25,376 bases of DNA from Christensenella sp. UBA4247 (lineage in GTDB: Bacteria > Bacillota > Clostridia > Christensenellales > CAG-1252), in contig DGWX01000003.1 in assembly GCA_002395405.1 (NCBI GenBank), forward strand, positions 1 to 25,376, read 5' to 3'. Shown one piece after another: positions 8,173 to 17,483 of the stretch. The position numbers and the translations under genes are program-made. The stretch's first letter is position 1, and the number at the start of each line of letters is the position of its first letter. Under the pieces are notes generated by a model, which saw only the letters and a list, made by a program, of their open reading frames with translations, had not been told where the DNA came from and made no database searches.

Positions 8173-9327
8173 ATGGAAAAAGTATTATTGTTGAGATTCG
8201 GAGAGATTTATCTGAAAGGAAAGAATAAATTTTCCTTTGAAAAACAGCTTTTAGACAACATTCGTTTTGCGGTAAAAGGGATCCCGAGTGAGCTTTTACG
8301 AACGCGCGGACGCTATATTTTGCAAAATATTCCCGAAGATCGCTTGTTTGAGGCGGAAAGCAAGATCAAAAAAGTGTTTGGCTTGATTTCTTTCAGTGAA
8401 GCTGTAAAAGTACCCGCTTCCATGGACGAATTGAAGCGCGCGATCGAGCCGTTTCTTCCCGATGGCGGTACGTTTCGCTTTACGGTCAACCGCGCGGATA
8501 AAAAATTTCCTTTGAACTCGCAAGAGATTGCGATCGAGCTCGGCGGTGTGGCGCTTGAACTGCGTCCGAATTTGAAAGTGGATCTGTTTAATCCGAATAA
8601 AGAAATATTTGTAGATGTTCGTGAAGAAGGGCACGCATTTATCTTTTCGGATAAAATACCTTGTTCCGGCGGTATGCCCGTTGGGTCTTCGGGAAAAGGT
8701 ATGGTTCTTTTGTCCGGCGGAATCGATAGCCCGGTTGCGGCGTATCGCATGGCGAAGAGAGGGCTTAAAATGTACGGCGTGCATTTTCATAGTTTCCCTT
8801 ATACGAGCCCGATGGCAAAGCAAAAAGTTATCGATCTGGCGAGTATTCTATCCGAGTACCAAGGCGGTTTTGAGCTTTCCGTCGTCTCTTTTACCGAGAT
8901 ACAGCGCCAAATTCATGAGAATTGTCCCGAGGAATATATGATCACGATCATGCGCCGCATTATGATGCGAATCGCGGAGCGGTTGGCGAAAGAAAAAGGA
9001 TGCGGTAGTATTACTACGGGGGAAAGTCTTGCGCAAGTTGCGTCGCAAACGCAGGAAAGTATTCTCGTAACCAATCATACGGTCGAGCTTTTACCTGTTT
9101 TCAGGCCGCTTATCGGTATGGACAAAGAAGAAATCATCCATACTGCGCGCGAAATCGGAACTTTTGATAAAAGTATCGAGCCGTATGAGGATTGTTGTAC
9201 GGTCTTTTTGCCGAAATTTCCCGTTATTAAGCCAAAACTTGAATGGATCGAGAAGGCGGAAGCGAAAATCGATGTTCAAGGACTGATTGAAGAAGCTTTG
9301 AAGAACGTGGAAACGATTTCCTTATAA
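8173..9327 (+). CDS. thiI: tRNA 4-thiouridine synthase ThiI (tRNA sulfurtransferase)
   Basis: A 384-residue enzyme that adenylates U8 of tRNA and replaces its oxygen with sulfur to give s4U. It has the N-terminal ferredoxin-like and THUMP region (MEKVLLLRFGEIYLKG; GRYILQNIP) and a PP-loop ATPase with SGGIDSPVA starting at residue 181. Tandem Cys341-Cys342 in YEDCCTVFLPKFP form the usual Gram-positive active-site segment. There is no rhodanese domain, in keeping with the short Gram-positive form; sulfur must come directly from a desulfurase, and nifS sits two bases upstream. Start ATG 8173 gives the canonical N terminus; the frame is open further upstream only as overlap with nifS. It is the last gene of the run and is followed by a strong terminator. 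Confidence 0.95.
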   Translation: MEKVLLLRFGEIYLKGKNKFSFEKQLLDNIRFAVKGIPSELLRTRGRYILQNIPEDRLFEAESKIKKVFGLISFSEAVKVPASMDELKRAIEPFLPDGGTFRFTVNRADKKFPLNSQEIAIELGGVALELRPNLKVDLFNPNKEIFVDVREEGHAFIFSDKIPCSGGMPVGSSGKGMVLLSGGIDSPVAAYRMAKRGLKMYGVHFHSFPYTSPMAKQKVIDLASILSEYQGGFELSVVSFTEIQRQIHENCPEEYMITIMRRIMMRIAERLAKEKGCGSITTGESLAQVASQTQESILVTNHTVELLPVFRPLIGMDKEEIIHTAREIGTFDKSIEPYEDCCTVFLPKFPVIKPKLEWIEKAEAKIDVQGLIEEALKNVETISL

Positions 9328-9351
9328 AAACGAATCCGATTTTTTTATAAC

Positions 9352-9386
9352 GGATCACCGAGAGAAGGTGATCCATTTTCTTTTTG
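9352..9386 (+). terminator. Rho-independent terminator of the pheT-thiI run, nested in the end of the opposing PBP gene
   Basis: A perfect 8-bp stem GGATCACC / GGTGATCC (9352-9359 and 9367-9374) with a 7-base loop is followed by ATTTTCTTTTT on the plus strand. Just upstream, an all-A/T inverted repeat (TTATAAAAA 9322-9330, TTTTTATAA 9342-9350) includes the thiI stop. On the minus strand the GC hairpin is not followed by a T tract, so it serves thiI better than the convergent PBP gene. Confidence 0.85.
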
Positions 9387-11508
9387 TAAATAAAACGCGA
9401 CCGTTCGCCGAACATTCGATTTCGAGTTTAGCTACTCCGGATCGTTTGATTTCAGCTTGAAAAGAGAGGCCTTTGTCTTTGCATTTCTTTCCGTTTATTT
9501 TTACTTTGTAGTAAACGCCGTCTATTCGCGAAAAAGTTATTTCTCCGCTTTCGGAAATTGATAAATCCGATAAATAAACACTTTCTTTTTCAAGTCTTTC
9601 AAAAGAAAACCCATTCCAAGTTTCTATTTCTTCGAAATCACCGAAGGGAAACTCCGAATAGGGGATCAAAACGTGACGTTCATTTTTCAAATATGAGTTG
9701 ACTTTGATTTTGTGGATCCCGATCGGATCGACGAAACGCCCGGGCTTTTTGTCGGAATAAATCTCTCGCAGCGCGAAACGTATTGTTTTGGCTGCGTGAT
9801 TGCCGCCCGTTGCGCTGTTATTCATGCAATCCTTACCGGTGGATCCGTAGTGGCAAACAAAAGTATGATCGGGGGTATATCCGGCGATCCAAGCATCGCT
9901 GTTTCCGTCTCCTTTTGCGACGGTCCCGGTTTTTGCACAAACGTCTATTCCGAGATAGGAGAGCTGACTCGCCGTTCCGCTTTCAACCGTTTCTTTCAGC
10001 ATTTTTCGAATGAAATAAGATGCTTGAAAGGAAATGGCTTTTATGGAATCGTTCTTGTTTTTATAAATGGTTTTACCGGATCTATCCGTTATTTTTTTTA
10101 TAAAAGTCAATTCGTTGCGTATTCCGCCGTTCGAAAACGTTTGATATCCTTCTCCGATTTGTATCATATTCGAACCGAAGGTCGTTCCACCGAGCGCCAG
10201 GGCGAGGTTTTTGTCTTTTTCCGTGAGTGAAAAACCGCAGTTTTTGATATAGTTATATACGTAATCGACGCCCGTTTCGTTTAGAATTTTAACGGCGATC
10301 GTATTGGAAGAAGATGCCAATGCTTTCGATGCCGAGATCCAACCGACGTATGCGTCTCCGTAATTTTTCGGTGAATACTCTCCGAAGGTTTCTCTCTTGT
10401 CCGAAAATTGTGAGCCGGGCAAAAGTTTTCCTTGCTCGATCGCTGCGGCGTAAACGAATGGTTTGATCGTGGAGCCCGGCTGTCCCGAAGCGGAAAAGGC
10501 GGTTTTTGCGTCATTCGAAGCGTACGCGGAAATGCCATGCGTTCGATTGTTTGCAATCAAAATATGCTTATCTGCCGTTTTCCCGCTTTTGCAAATTGCG
10601 TCAAATTCTTTTTGATCGATTGCGTTTTCTGCGGCGGCTTGTAGGGAAGGTTCGATATAAGAATGGATCACGCATTTGTTTTTAATTAAATAAGAGATCG
10701 GCTTTCCGATTTTTTGCGAAGCTTCAAAAAGTATTGAATTGCGGCAATTTTTGACACTATTATTATGAAAATTTTCATTATTTATAACAATATCGGAAAC
10801 TTTTATCTCTTCATTCCGGATGAATCCCTGTTTTTTCATCAAGGACAAAACGAGATCGGCGCGTTTGCGATTGTTGTTTGCGTGCGACAAAGGTGAATAT
10901 TTAGCAGGATTCGCAACGGTAGCCGCGAGCATTGCCGCTTCCGCCACCGAAATATCTTTCGGATGTTTTCCGAAAATGGAAAGGCAAGCGTTTTTGATTC
11001 CATAGATTCCTTTTCCGAAATACAAAACGTTTAGATACATTTCCATAATTTGATTCTTATCGTATTTTTTTTCGACTTCGACGGCGATTTTTGCTTCTTG
11101 CAGTTTTCTTTTGAATGTTTTCTCATTGCTTAAATGCGTATTTTTAACGAGTTGACATGTGATCGTGGACGCGCCTTGCACATATCCTCCGCTTTTTATA
11201 TTCGAAAAAATTGCCCCTCCGATCCGATAGGGATCAACGCCCTTGTGTTGATAAAATCGTTTGTCCTCGATCGCGATGAACGCATTCTTAATATTTTCCG
11301 ATATATCCGAACTTTTTACATAGTTTTCATCTTCTATCAAGTTTCCGAAAGAATCGTAGATCTTTATATTTCCGGCGGCAAAGGGCAGTTTGGAATCGTC
11401 GAGCTTTGCGTCGGATAATAAATAAGAAACGAACGAAACTCCTCCGATAAGAATCGCGATTGATAAAGAAAAGCATAGTATAATCCAAATTTTCCTTGTT
11501 TTTTTCAC
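9355..11508 (-). CDS. Class A penicillin-binding protein (bifunctional peptidoglycan glycosyltransferase/transpeptidase)
   Basis: A 717-residue PBP1-type enzyme that polymerises lipid II and crosslinks peptidoglycan outside the membrane. Residues 1-32 form a basic N terminus and one membrane anchor (IWIILCFSLSIAILIGGVSF). The GT51 domain carries Glu81 in EDKRFYQHKGVD and QGASTITCQLVKN at 111-123, followed by the MYLNVLYFG segment. The transpeptidase domain has the SxxK motif with Ser346 (GSTIKPF), SSN at 400-402 (SSSNT) and KTG at 526-528 (AKTGTV). A C-terminal beta-rich extension of about 110 residues follows. The start is GTG 11508; no in-frame ATG, GTG or TTG lies just upstream before a stop, and no good Shine-Dalgarno is seen, so the start is the weakest point. 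Eleven extracytoplasmic cysteines are unusual. It is transcribed alone, divergent from miaB and convergent with thiI. Confidence 0.94.
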   Translation of the reverse strand: MKKTRKIWIILCFSLSIAILIGGVSFVSYLLSDAKLDDSKLPFAAGNIKIYDSFGNLIEDENYVKSSDISENIKNAFIAIEDKRFYQHKGVDPYRIGGAIFSNIKSGGYVQGASTITCQLVKNTHLSNEKTFKRKLQEAKIAVEVEKKYDKNQIMEMYLNVLYFGKGIYGIKNACLSIFGKHPKDISVAEAAMLAATVANPAKYSPLSHANNNRKRADLVLSLMKKQGFIRNEEIKVSDIVINNENFHNNSVKNCRNSILFEASQKIGKPISYLIKNKCVIHSYIEPSLQAAAENAIDQKEFDAICKSGKTADKHILIANNRTHGISAYASNDAKTAFSASGQPGSTIKPFVYAAAIEQGKLLPGSQFSDKRETFGEYSPKNYGDAYVGWISASKALASSSNTIAVKILNETGVDYVYNYIKNCGFSLTEKDKNLALALGGTTFGSNMIQIGEGYQTFSNGGIRNELTFIKKITDRSGKTIYKNKNDSIKAISFQASYFIRKMLKETVESGTASQLSYLGIDVCAKTGTVAKGDGNSDAWIAGYTPDHTFVCHYGSTGKDCMNNSATGGNHAAKTIRFALREIYSDKKPGRFVDPIGIHKIKVNSYLKNERHVLIPYSEFPFGDFEEIETWNGFSFERLEKESVYLSDLSISESGEITFSRIDGVYYKVKINGKKCKDKGLSFQAEIKRSGVAKLEIECSANGRVLFTKRKWITFSR

Positions 11509-11558
11509 GCGATTAGTATGTTTTTTTTGCTCGCTTCTATTTATAAGGCGGTTTTTTC

Positions 11559-11587
11559 TTGAAAAATGAACGGTAATAATTTATAAT
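11559..11587 (+). promoter_or_regulatory. Sigma-A type promoter of the miaB-mutS-mutL-miaA operon
   Basis: TTGAAA (11559-11564), exactly 17 bases, then a perfect TATAAT (11582-11587). Transcription would begin near 11594, leaving a leader of about 24 bases before the miaB ATG at 11618. It lies in the 109-base gap between the divergent PBP and miaB genes. Confidence 0.8.
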
Positions 11588-11617
11588 TATTAAAAACGAA
11601 AGAATCGAGAGAATTAT

Positions 11618-12949
11618 ATGCAAAAGTATTTTATTGTAACGTATGGATGTCAAATGAACGTTCACGAATCGGAAAAGCTCGCGGGAATGCTTGTGAATAT
11701 CGGTTACTCGGAAGCAAAATGCGCGGAAGAAGCCGACGTCGTTCTTTTTAATACCTGTTGTATTCGCGATACGGCGGAAAAAAGAGCTTACGGTAATATC
11801 GGTGCTCTTAAATCGTTAAAAAAACAAAAACCGGATCTTGTCATCGCCGTGGTCGGCTGTATGACGCAGCAAAAGGGCGGAGCGGCGGCTCTTTCCGCAA
11901 AGTTTCCTTTTGTGGATATCATCCTCGGAACGCATAACATAGACGAGCTTCCCGTTATTTTGCAAGAAAAACGCGCAAAAAAACGCGTTATTTCCATCAA
12001 CGACGATCCGTCTCCCGCCATCAATGACGAGATCCCGATCCATCGTACGAGCGGAACGAACGCTTGGATCAATATAATGTACGGGTGCAATAATTTCTGC
12101 ACCTATTGCATCGTTCCTTACGTTCGCGGTCGCGAGCGCAGTCGCAAAATGGAAGAAATTCTCGCAGACGTAAAACAAGTTCTTTCGGAAGGGTATAAAG
12201 AAATAACGCTTCTCGGGCAAAACGTGGATTCTTACGGATCTGACTTGAAAGACGGAACGAGCTTCGCTTTACTTTTGAAAGAGATATCCTTGATCGAAGG
12301 AAAATTCCGCGTTCGCTTTATGACGAGTCATCCGAAGGATTTCAGCAAAGATGTGGTGGACGTGATCGCGCGCTCGTCGAATATATGTCATAATATTCAT
12401 CTTCCCATTCAGTCCGGCAGCAACGACGTTCTGAAAAAAATGAATCGAAAATATACGGCGGAACAGTATTTGGAGATCGTTCGCTACATAAAAGAAAAGA
12501 TGCCTGACGTCGGAATCACGTCGGATATTATGATCGGGTTCCCGGGAGAAACGGAAAAAGATTTCGAAGAAACGTGCGAGATCGTAAAACAAGTTCGCTT
12601 TTCAAACGCTTTTACCTTCGTTTATTCCCCGCGAAACGGAACGCCCGCCGCGAAAATGGAGCAAATCTCGCCCGACGTTAAGAAATCCCGCATTACGAGA
12701 CTTGTAAAACTCCAAAATTCCATAACAAAGGAACTATCGAAAGAGTATCTCGGAAAAGAATTCGAGATTTTAGTGGAAGACGTTAATCCGAAATACGAAG
12801 GAACCGTTTGCGGCAGAACCGATTCCGGACGACTCGTTACCGTAAAAGGGGATCAAAGTTTGATCGGATCATTTCAACGAGTTCTTATTACGGAATCCAA
12901 AAGTGCTTCGCTTTTCGGTAATTTGATTCAAACGAAGGAAGAAAAATGA
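11618..12949 (+). CDS. miaB: tRNA-2-methylthio-N6-dimethylallyladenosine synthase MiaB
   Basis: A 443-residue radical-SAM methylthiotransferase that converts i6A37 to ms2i6A37 in tRNAs. The N-terminal UPF0004 domain supplies the auxiliary cluster ligands Cys11 (YGCQMN), Cys47 (FNTCCIRD) and Cys81 (VGCMTQQ). The radical-SAM CxxxCxxC is Cys157, Cys161 and Cys164 (YGCNNFCTYCIVPYVRG). LLGQNVDSYG, IHLPIQSGS and DIMIGFPGET follow, and a C-terminal TRAM domain (about 375-440) binds tRNA. Its substrate is made by MiaA, encoded in the same operon. A GAGAG stretch lies about 8 bases upstream of the ATG as a modest ribosome site. The stop overlaps the mutS ATG (ATGA). Confidence 0.97.
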   Translation: MQKYFIVTYGCQMNVHESEKLAGMLVNIGYSEAKCAEEADVVLFNTCCIRDTAEKRAYGNIGALKSLKKQKPDLVIAVVGCMTQQKGGAAALSAKFPFVDIILGTHNIDELPVILQEKRAKKRVISINDDPSPAINDEIPIHRTSGTNAWINIMYGCNNFCTYCIVPYVRGRERSRKMEEILADVKQVLSEGYKEITLLGQNVDSYGSDLKDGTSFALLLKEISLIEGKFRVRFMTSHPKDFSKDVVDVIARSSNICHNIHLPIQSGSNDVLKKMNRKYTAEQYLEIVRYIKEKMPDVGITSDIMIGFPGETEKDFEETCEIVKQVRFSNAFTFVYSPRNGTPAAKMEQISPDVKKSRITRLVKLQNSITKELSKEYLGKEFEILVEDVNPKYEGTVCGRTDSGRLVTVKGDQSLIGSFQRVLITESKSASLFGNLIQTKEEK

Positions 12950-15597
12950 AAAAAGAAACGCAAAAGGTAAAAGAATTATCGCCGATGATGCAAAAATACA
13001 AAGAGACGAAGGCGCAGTATCAAGATTGCATACTGATGTATCGTCTCGGCGATTTTTACGAAATGTTCTTTGAAGACGCCGAACTCGCTTCCCGCGAGTT
13101 GGATCTGACTTTAACGGGAAGGGATTGCGGACTGGAACACAGGGCACCGATGTGCGGCGTTCCGTATCACGCGGTTGACGGATATATTGCAAGACTCGTA
13201 AACAAAGGATATAAAGTTGCGATTTGCGAGCAGCTTTCCACCGAACCGGCTCCCGGCAATAAGATCGTGGACAGAGAAGTTGTACGCGTAATAACGGCGG
13301 GAACGGTGATCGACGAAGGGATGATCGCGGATGGTAGGAGTAATTATTTGGCCTCCGTTTACCTACATGGCTCCAAGATCGGGTTCAGCTGGGCGGATAT
13401 TTCAACGGGCGAATTCAATTTGGTTGAAAAAGAAACGTCGGATCCCGTGCAGACGATCGAAGATTTTTTATCAACGGTCAATCCGGCAGAGATGATCGCA
13501 AGCGCGGAAACGTGCGAACTGAACGAGAAAGTGCCGGCTCTTATTTCGGAAAAATATCCGAAAATGCAGGCGTATTACGATTGGGCGTTTAAGTATCAAA
13601 CGGCGAAAGAGAGTTTGGAAAAAATGCTCGGGGTCGCAACTTTGGACGCGTTTGAAGTAAAAGACCGCCCGATCGCCGTATCGGCCGCAGGAGCGCTCAA
13701 TGAGTATCTTCTCGAAACGCAAAAGAGAAAATTGCCGCAATTTACGAAACTGACTTATTTTAATGACGGCGATTATATGATTTTAGACAGCGCTGCGCGC
13801 CGAAATCTCGAACTCGCCGAATCGAACAGAGACAGAAAGCGCCAAGGATCGCTCTTTTGGGTCATAGATAAAACCAAGACCGGAATGGGGCTTCGCACTC
13901 TTCGAAAGTGGTTGGATTATCCCTCTCTAAACGAAAAAGTTATAACGGAAAGACAAGACGGGATCGAATATTTCGTTCAAAACGCCGAAGAAAGGGAGAA
14001 AGCGGAAGCACTTTTATCCAAAATGCACGATATCGAGCGTCTCGCAGGCCGTTGCGCTTACGGAAACGCTTCGCCGTCCGATATGCTCCGTCTCGCGCAA
14101 TCGTTAGACGTTTTTCCCCGTATAAAAGCGCTCTTAAAATCCGCTCCCGCAAAGATCCTTACACGAATCGATGCGGTGATTCCTTCCAAGATCCAAGTTG
14201 CGGAAAAAATTCTTCAAGCGTTTGATCCCGATCATGTGGGAAAAGAGTACAAAAACGGAAAATTCATCCGTAAGGGATACGATAAAACCTTGGACGAATA
14301 CAGAGATGCAAAAGATAATGCGGAAACCTGGCTTAGAGCTTACGAAGCAACGGAAAAAGAATTAACGGGAATTAAAAATCTTCACGTTGGGTTTAATAAG
14401 GTTTTCGGCTATTACATTGAAGTTTCCAAAGCAAACGTTCCTCTCGTTCCTTTCCGCTATCACCGAAAGCAAACCCTCGTAAACGGAGAAAGATACATTA
14501 CGGAAGAACTTAAAGAAAAGGAAGAGCAGATCCTGCATTCGGAAGAAAAGGCTTTGGAGTTCGAACTGCGCATTTTCGAAGAATTCAGCAAAACTTTAAT
14601 GGAGATCGTTCCTCTTATTTTAAAGTGGTCCTCCGCGATCGGAGCATTGGACGCAATGCTTTCGCTTGCAAAGGTTGCGGTTGAAAACGATTTCGTTCGT
14701 CCGAAAATAGGAAAAGGCGTTAAGGTAATCTCCATTGAAGGCGGAAGGCATCCCGTCGTTGAAAAAATCGTTGGGAAAAGAGAGTTTATCCCGAATTCGA
14801 CTTTGCTGGACGACGAGTGTCGCACGATGATCATAACGGGGCCGAATATGGCGGGTAAAAGCACGTACATGCGTCAGGTCGCATTGATCACGATTTTGGC
14901 GCATATGGGAAGTTTCGTTCCGGCCGAAAAAGCCGAAATCGCTTTGACCGATCGGATCTTTACCCGAATCGGAGCAAGTGACGATCTCAGTTATTCCCAA
15001 AGCACTTTTATGGTGGAAATGGTAGAAGTTGCAACGATCTTGAATAACGCAACGAAAAACAGCCTTTTGATTTTAGACGAGATCGGACGGGGAACGTCCA
15101 CTTACGACGGACTCGGCATCGCTTGGTCCGTTATGGAATACATCGCGAAAAAAATCGGTGCGAAAACTTTGTTTGCCACTCATTATCATGAACTTACCGA
15201 TTTGGAGAACAGAATCGCCGGCGTTAAAAATTATCGAATTTTAGCAAATAAGATCGAAGGGAAGATCGTGTTCCTTCACAAGATCGCGCGCGGTGGCGCC
15301 AATAAAAGTTTCGGTGCGGAAGTCGCATCTCTTGCGGGCGTTCCGGAGTCCGTCGTTTCGAGAGCGAAGGATATAACGAATATACTCGAAGAAACTTCGC
15401 GTTATCGCGATACGAATCAAATCTTGGTTGGTGGAGATATCGATAAAAAAGACGTGATGCAAGCCAGTTTGTTTGAAGACAAAACAAATGAAAAGGGTGA
15501 TCAAATTATAGAAGAGTTGAAAGGGATCGACATCAATTCCACATCTCCGATCCAAGCATTTTCCATTCTTTCCGATCTGGTTTCGAGGGTTAAATAA
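12946..15597 (+). CDS. mutS: DNA mismatch repair protein MutS
   Basis: An 883-residue full-length MutS1, which binds mismatches and small loops and, as an ATP-driven clamp, recruits MutL. The mismatch-recognition motif is Phe37-Tyr38-Glu39 in GDFYEMF. The connector, lever and clamp regions follow. The ATPase has Walker A GPNMAGKST at 632-640, the SQSTFMVEM segment, Walker B LLILDEIGRGTST at about 705-717 and FATHYHELT. The C-terminal region after about residue 800 is the usual dimerisation helix-turn-helix area. Length is normal for the family. Translation is coupled to miaB by a 4-base ATGA overlap and to mutL by a 1-base overlap. There is no sign of mutation or fusion. Confidence 0.98.
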   Translation: MKKETQKVKELSPMMQKYKETKAQYQDCILMYRLGDFYEMFFEDAELASRELDLTLTGRDCGLEHRAPMCGVPYHAVDGYIARLVNKGYKVAICEQLSTEPAPGNKIVDREVVRVITAGTVIDEGMIADGRSNYLASVYLHGSKIGFSWADISTGEFNLVEKETSDPVQTIEDFLSTVNPAEMIASAETCELNEKVPALISEKYPKMQAYYDWAFKYQTAKESLEKMLGVATLDAFEVKDRPIAVSAAGALNEYLLETQKRKLPQFTKLTYFNDGDYMILDSAARRNLELAESNRDRKRQGSLFWVIDKTKTGMGLRTLRKWLDYPSLNEKVITERQDGIEYFVQNAEEREKAEALLSKMHDIERLAGRCAYGNASPSDMLRLAQSLDVFPRIKALLKSAPAKILTRIDAVIPSKIQVAEKILQAFDPDHVGKEYKNGKFIRKGYDKTLDEYRDAKDNAETWLRAYEATEKELTGIKNLHVGFNKVFGYYIEVSKANVPLVPFRYHRKQTLVNGERYITEELKEKEEQILHSEEKALEFELRIFEEFSKTLMEIVPLILKWSSAIGALDAMLSLAKVAVENDFVRPKIGKGVKVISIEGGRHPVVEKIVGKREFIPNSTLLDDECRTMIITGPNMAGKSTYMRQVALITILAHMGSFVPAEKAEIALTDRIFTRIGASDDLSYSQSTFMVEMVEVATILNNATKNSLLILDEIGRGTSTYDGLGIAWSVMEYIAKKIGAKTLFATHYHELTDLENRIAGVKNYRILANKIEGKIVFLHKIARGGANKSFGAEVASLAGVPESVVSRAKDITNILEETSRYRDTNQILVGGDIDKKDVMQASLFEDKTNEKGDQIIEELKGIDINSTSPIQAFSILSDLVSRVK

Positions 15598-17483
15598 TGA
15601 AAATACACAAATTGGACAGCAGCGTTTATAATAAAATTGCGGCAGGCGAGGTCGTTGAAAGACCGGCGTCCGTCGTTAAAGAACTGGTTGAAAACGCGAT
15701 CGACGCAGGCGCGAAAAATATTGATGTTTCCGTTAAGAACGGCGGATTGGATGAGATCACCGTAACGGATAACGGATCGGGTATTGAAAAAGAGGATATC
15801 AAAACAGCTTTTTTACCGCACGCGACGAGTAAAATACGAATCGCCGAAGATTTGGAAAAAATCGACACGCTCGGATTCAGAGGAGAAGCTCTTCCGAGCA
15901 TTGCCTCGATCTCGATGATTTCCATTAAAAGCAAAACGAAAGGCGCGGAAACGGGAACTCGCCTTTTTCTTCGAGGCGGAGAAATCGAAGAAGAAGGAAC
16001 GGTTTCGATGAACGTAGGAACCGAGATCAGCGTTCGCCATTTGTTTTTTAATACGCCCGCGCGTTTGAAATTTCTCAAAACGCCTTCCGGGGAACTTTCC
16101 GAAATCAAATCCGTTTGTCAAAAATTGATTTTGGCAAACCCGGATATTTGCATTTCTCTTTTCGATGAAAAAGGGAAAATATACGTATCTCGCGGAGAAG
16201 GACCTCTCGAATGCCTTCGCGCGCTTTTCAGCGATGAACTTGTTCAAAATCTTCTACCTGTTTCCTATGAGAAAGAAGGAGTCTCGGTTCGTGGCTTTAC
16301 AAGTCGCAGCACTTATTTTAAAACGAATCGAACCTATCAAATCGCGGTTATCAACGGCCGCGTTGCCGAGAATCAAAGCATTTCTTCCGCGATTACGACG
16401 GTTTATTCTCAGTTTTTGATGAAACGCAACTATCCCGTAGTTTTACTGGACATCAGCGTTCCCTCTAAGGAGATCGACGTTAACGTGCATCCGACCAAAG
16501 CGGAAGTACGTTTCAGTGATAACAACAAAATCTTTTCCGCCGTTTATCACGCGCTGAAAAATGCCGTTGAAGAAGATATCGCAAACAGAAAAATGCAGTT
16601 TACGACGATCAACGATGAAATCGAGTCTTTCGACTCTTTGAGCGATCTTACCGTAAAGAATGAAATGGATGCTTTTCCTTCTAAAGAGGAAGTTGCACCG
16701 CACGCGGCAAAAGATGAAATCGTAGCTTATTCTGCAAAAGAAGAAGAGGACTCGTCCTCCGAAACGCTTCATGACTTTGAATCGTTTTCCGAAATGCCGA
16801 GTTATTCCGAAAACGTTTTACGAGACGGCGGTGCCATCGGAAGCGCGATTTTTGCGAATTATCAAAAATTAATGAAGAAGAAAGAGGAGCAACGAGAGCA
16901 AACGAAGATTGCGGAAGCGGATTCCTATCGCATTATCGGACAGGTTTTCGGTACTTATCTTTTAATCGAGTACGATGAAAAGTTCATCATCGTGGATCAG
17001 CACGCCGCCGTTGAACGACTTCGTTTCGATCATTTGCTGGAAGCTTATGAGAAAGGGCAAATCGTTTCGCAACCGCTTCTTTTTCCCATGACGATCGAAG
17101 TTTCTCCCTCCGAATATGAAATCGTATCGGGCAAAATCGAATCCTTAAAAGAAATCGGGATCGAAATTATTCCTTTCGGTGACGCAACTTTTAAACTTCT
17201 TTCCGTTCCGCACATTTTATCCGATTTGGATCTTTCGGTTTTGATCCGTGAAATCCTATCCGATAAGCCCGACAAACGATTCCCGCTCGTTCGCGATAAA
17301 CTTGCTTACGCAGCATGTCGCAGTTCAATCAAAGGAAACACGTATTTATCGAACGAAGAGATCGAAGGCTTGATGAACGCGTATTTCAAAAAAGGATTGC
17401 CGCTTCAATGCCCGCACGGTCGTCCGGCTTACTTCGTTTATACCAAAAAAGATCTCGAAAAACTCTTTAAGAGGATCGTTTGA
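15597..17483 (+). CDS. mutL: DNA mismatch repair protein MutL (endonuclease type)
   Basis: A 628-residue GHKL-ATPase that links mismatch recognition to strand nicking. N-terminal motifs: VVERPASVVKELVENAIDAG, DNGSGI, HATSKI and TLGFRGEAL; then the transducer domain (NGRVAENQ; DVNVHPTKAEVRF). An acidic, variable linker spans about 335-440. The C-terminal domain has the metal-binding nuclease motifs of MutH-less bacteria: DQHAAVERLRFD (467-478), ACRSSIKGN (about 572-580) and CPHGRP (605-610). In the first motif the consensus DQHA(x)2E(x)4E ends here in Asp478 rather than Glu. The ATG overlaps the last base of the mutS stop and the gene end overlaps miaA. Nicking MutL is what a non-Dam Gram-positive system requires. 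Confidence 0.97.
   Translation: MKIHKLDSSVYNKIAAGEVVERPASVVKELVENAIDAGAKNIDVSVKNGGLDEITVTDNGSGIEKEDIKTAFLPHATSKIRIAEDLEKIDTLGFRGEALPSIASISMISIKSKTKGAETGTRLFLRGGEIEEEGTVSMNVGTEISVRHLFFNTPARLKFLKTPSGELSEIKSVCQKLILANPDICISLFDEKGKIYVSRGEGPLECLRALFSDELVQNLLPVSYEKEGVSVRGFTSRSTYFKTNRTYQIAVINGRVAENQSISSAITTVYSQFLMKRNYPVVLLDISVPSKEIDVNVHPTKAEVRFSDNNKIFSAVYHALKNAVEEDIANRKMQFTTINDEIESFDSLSDLTVKNEMDAFPSKEEVAPHAAKDEIVAYSAKEEEDSSSETLHDFESFSEMPSYSENVLRDGGAIGSAIFANYQKLMKKKEEQREQTKIAEADSYRIIGQVFGTYLLIEYDEKFIIVDQHAAVERLRFDHLLEAYEKGQIVSQPLLFPMTIEVSPSEYEIVSGKIESLKEIGIEIIPFGDATFKLLSVPHILSDLDLSVLIREILSDKPDKRFPLVRDKLAYAACRSSIKGNTYLSNEEIEGLMNAYFKKGLPLQCPHGRPAYFVYTKKDLEKLFKRIV

Noticed and set aside
8296..8823. Antisense reading frame of 175 residues within thiI
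   Set aside because: It is a basic, motif-free sequence fully inside a conserved gene; a typical shadow frame.
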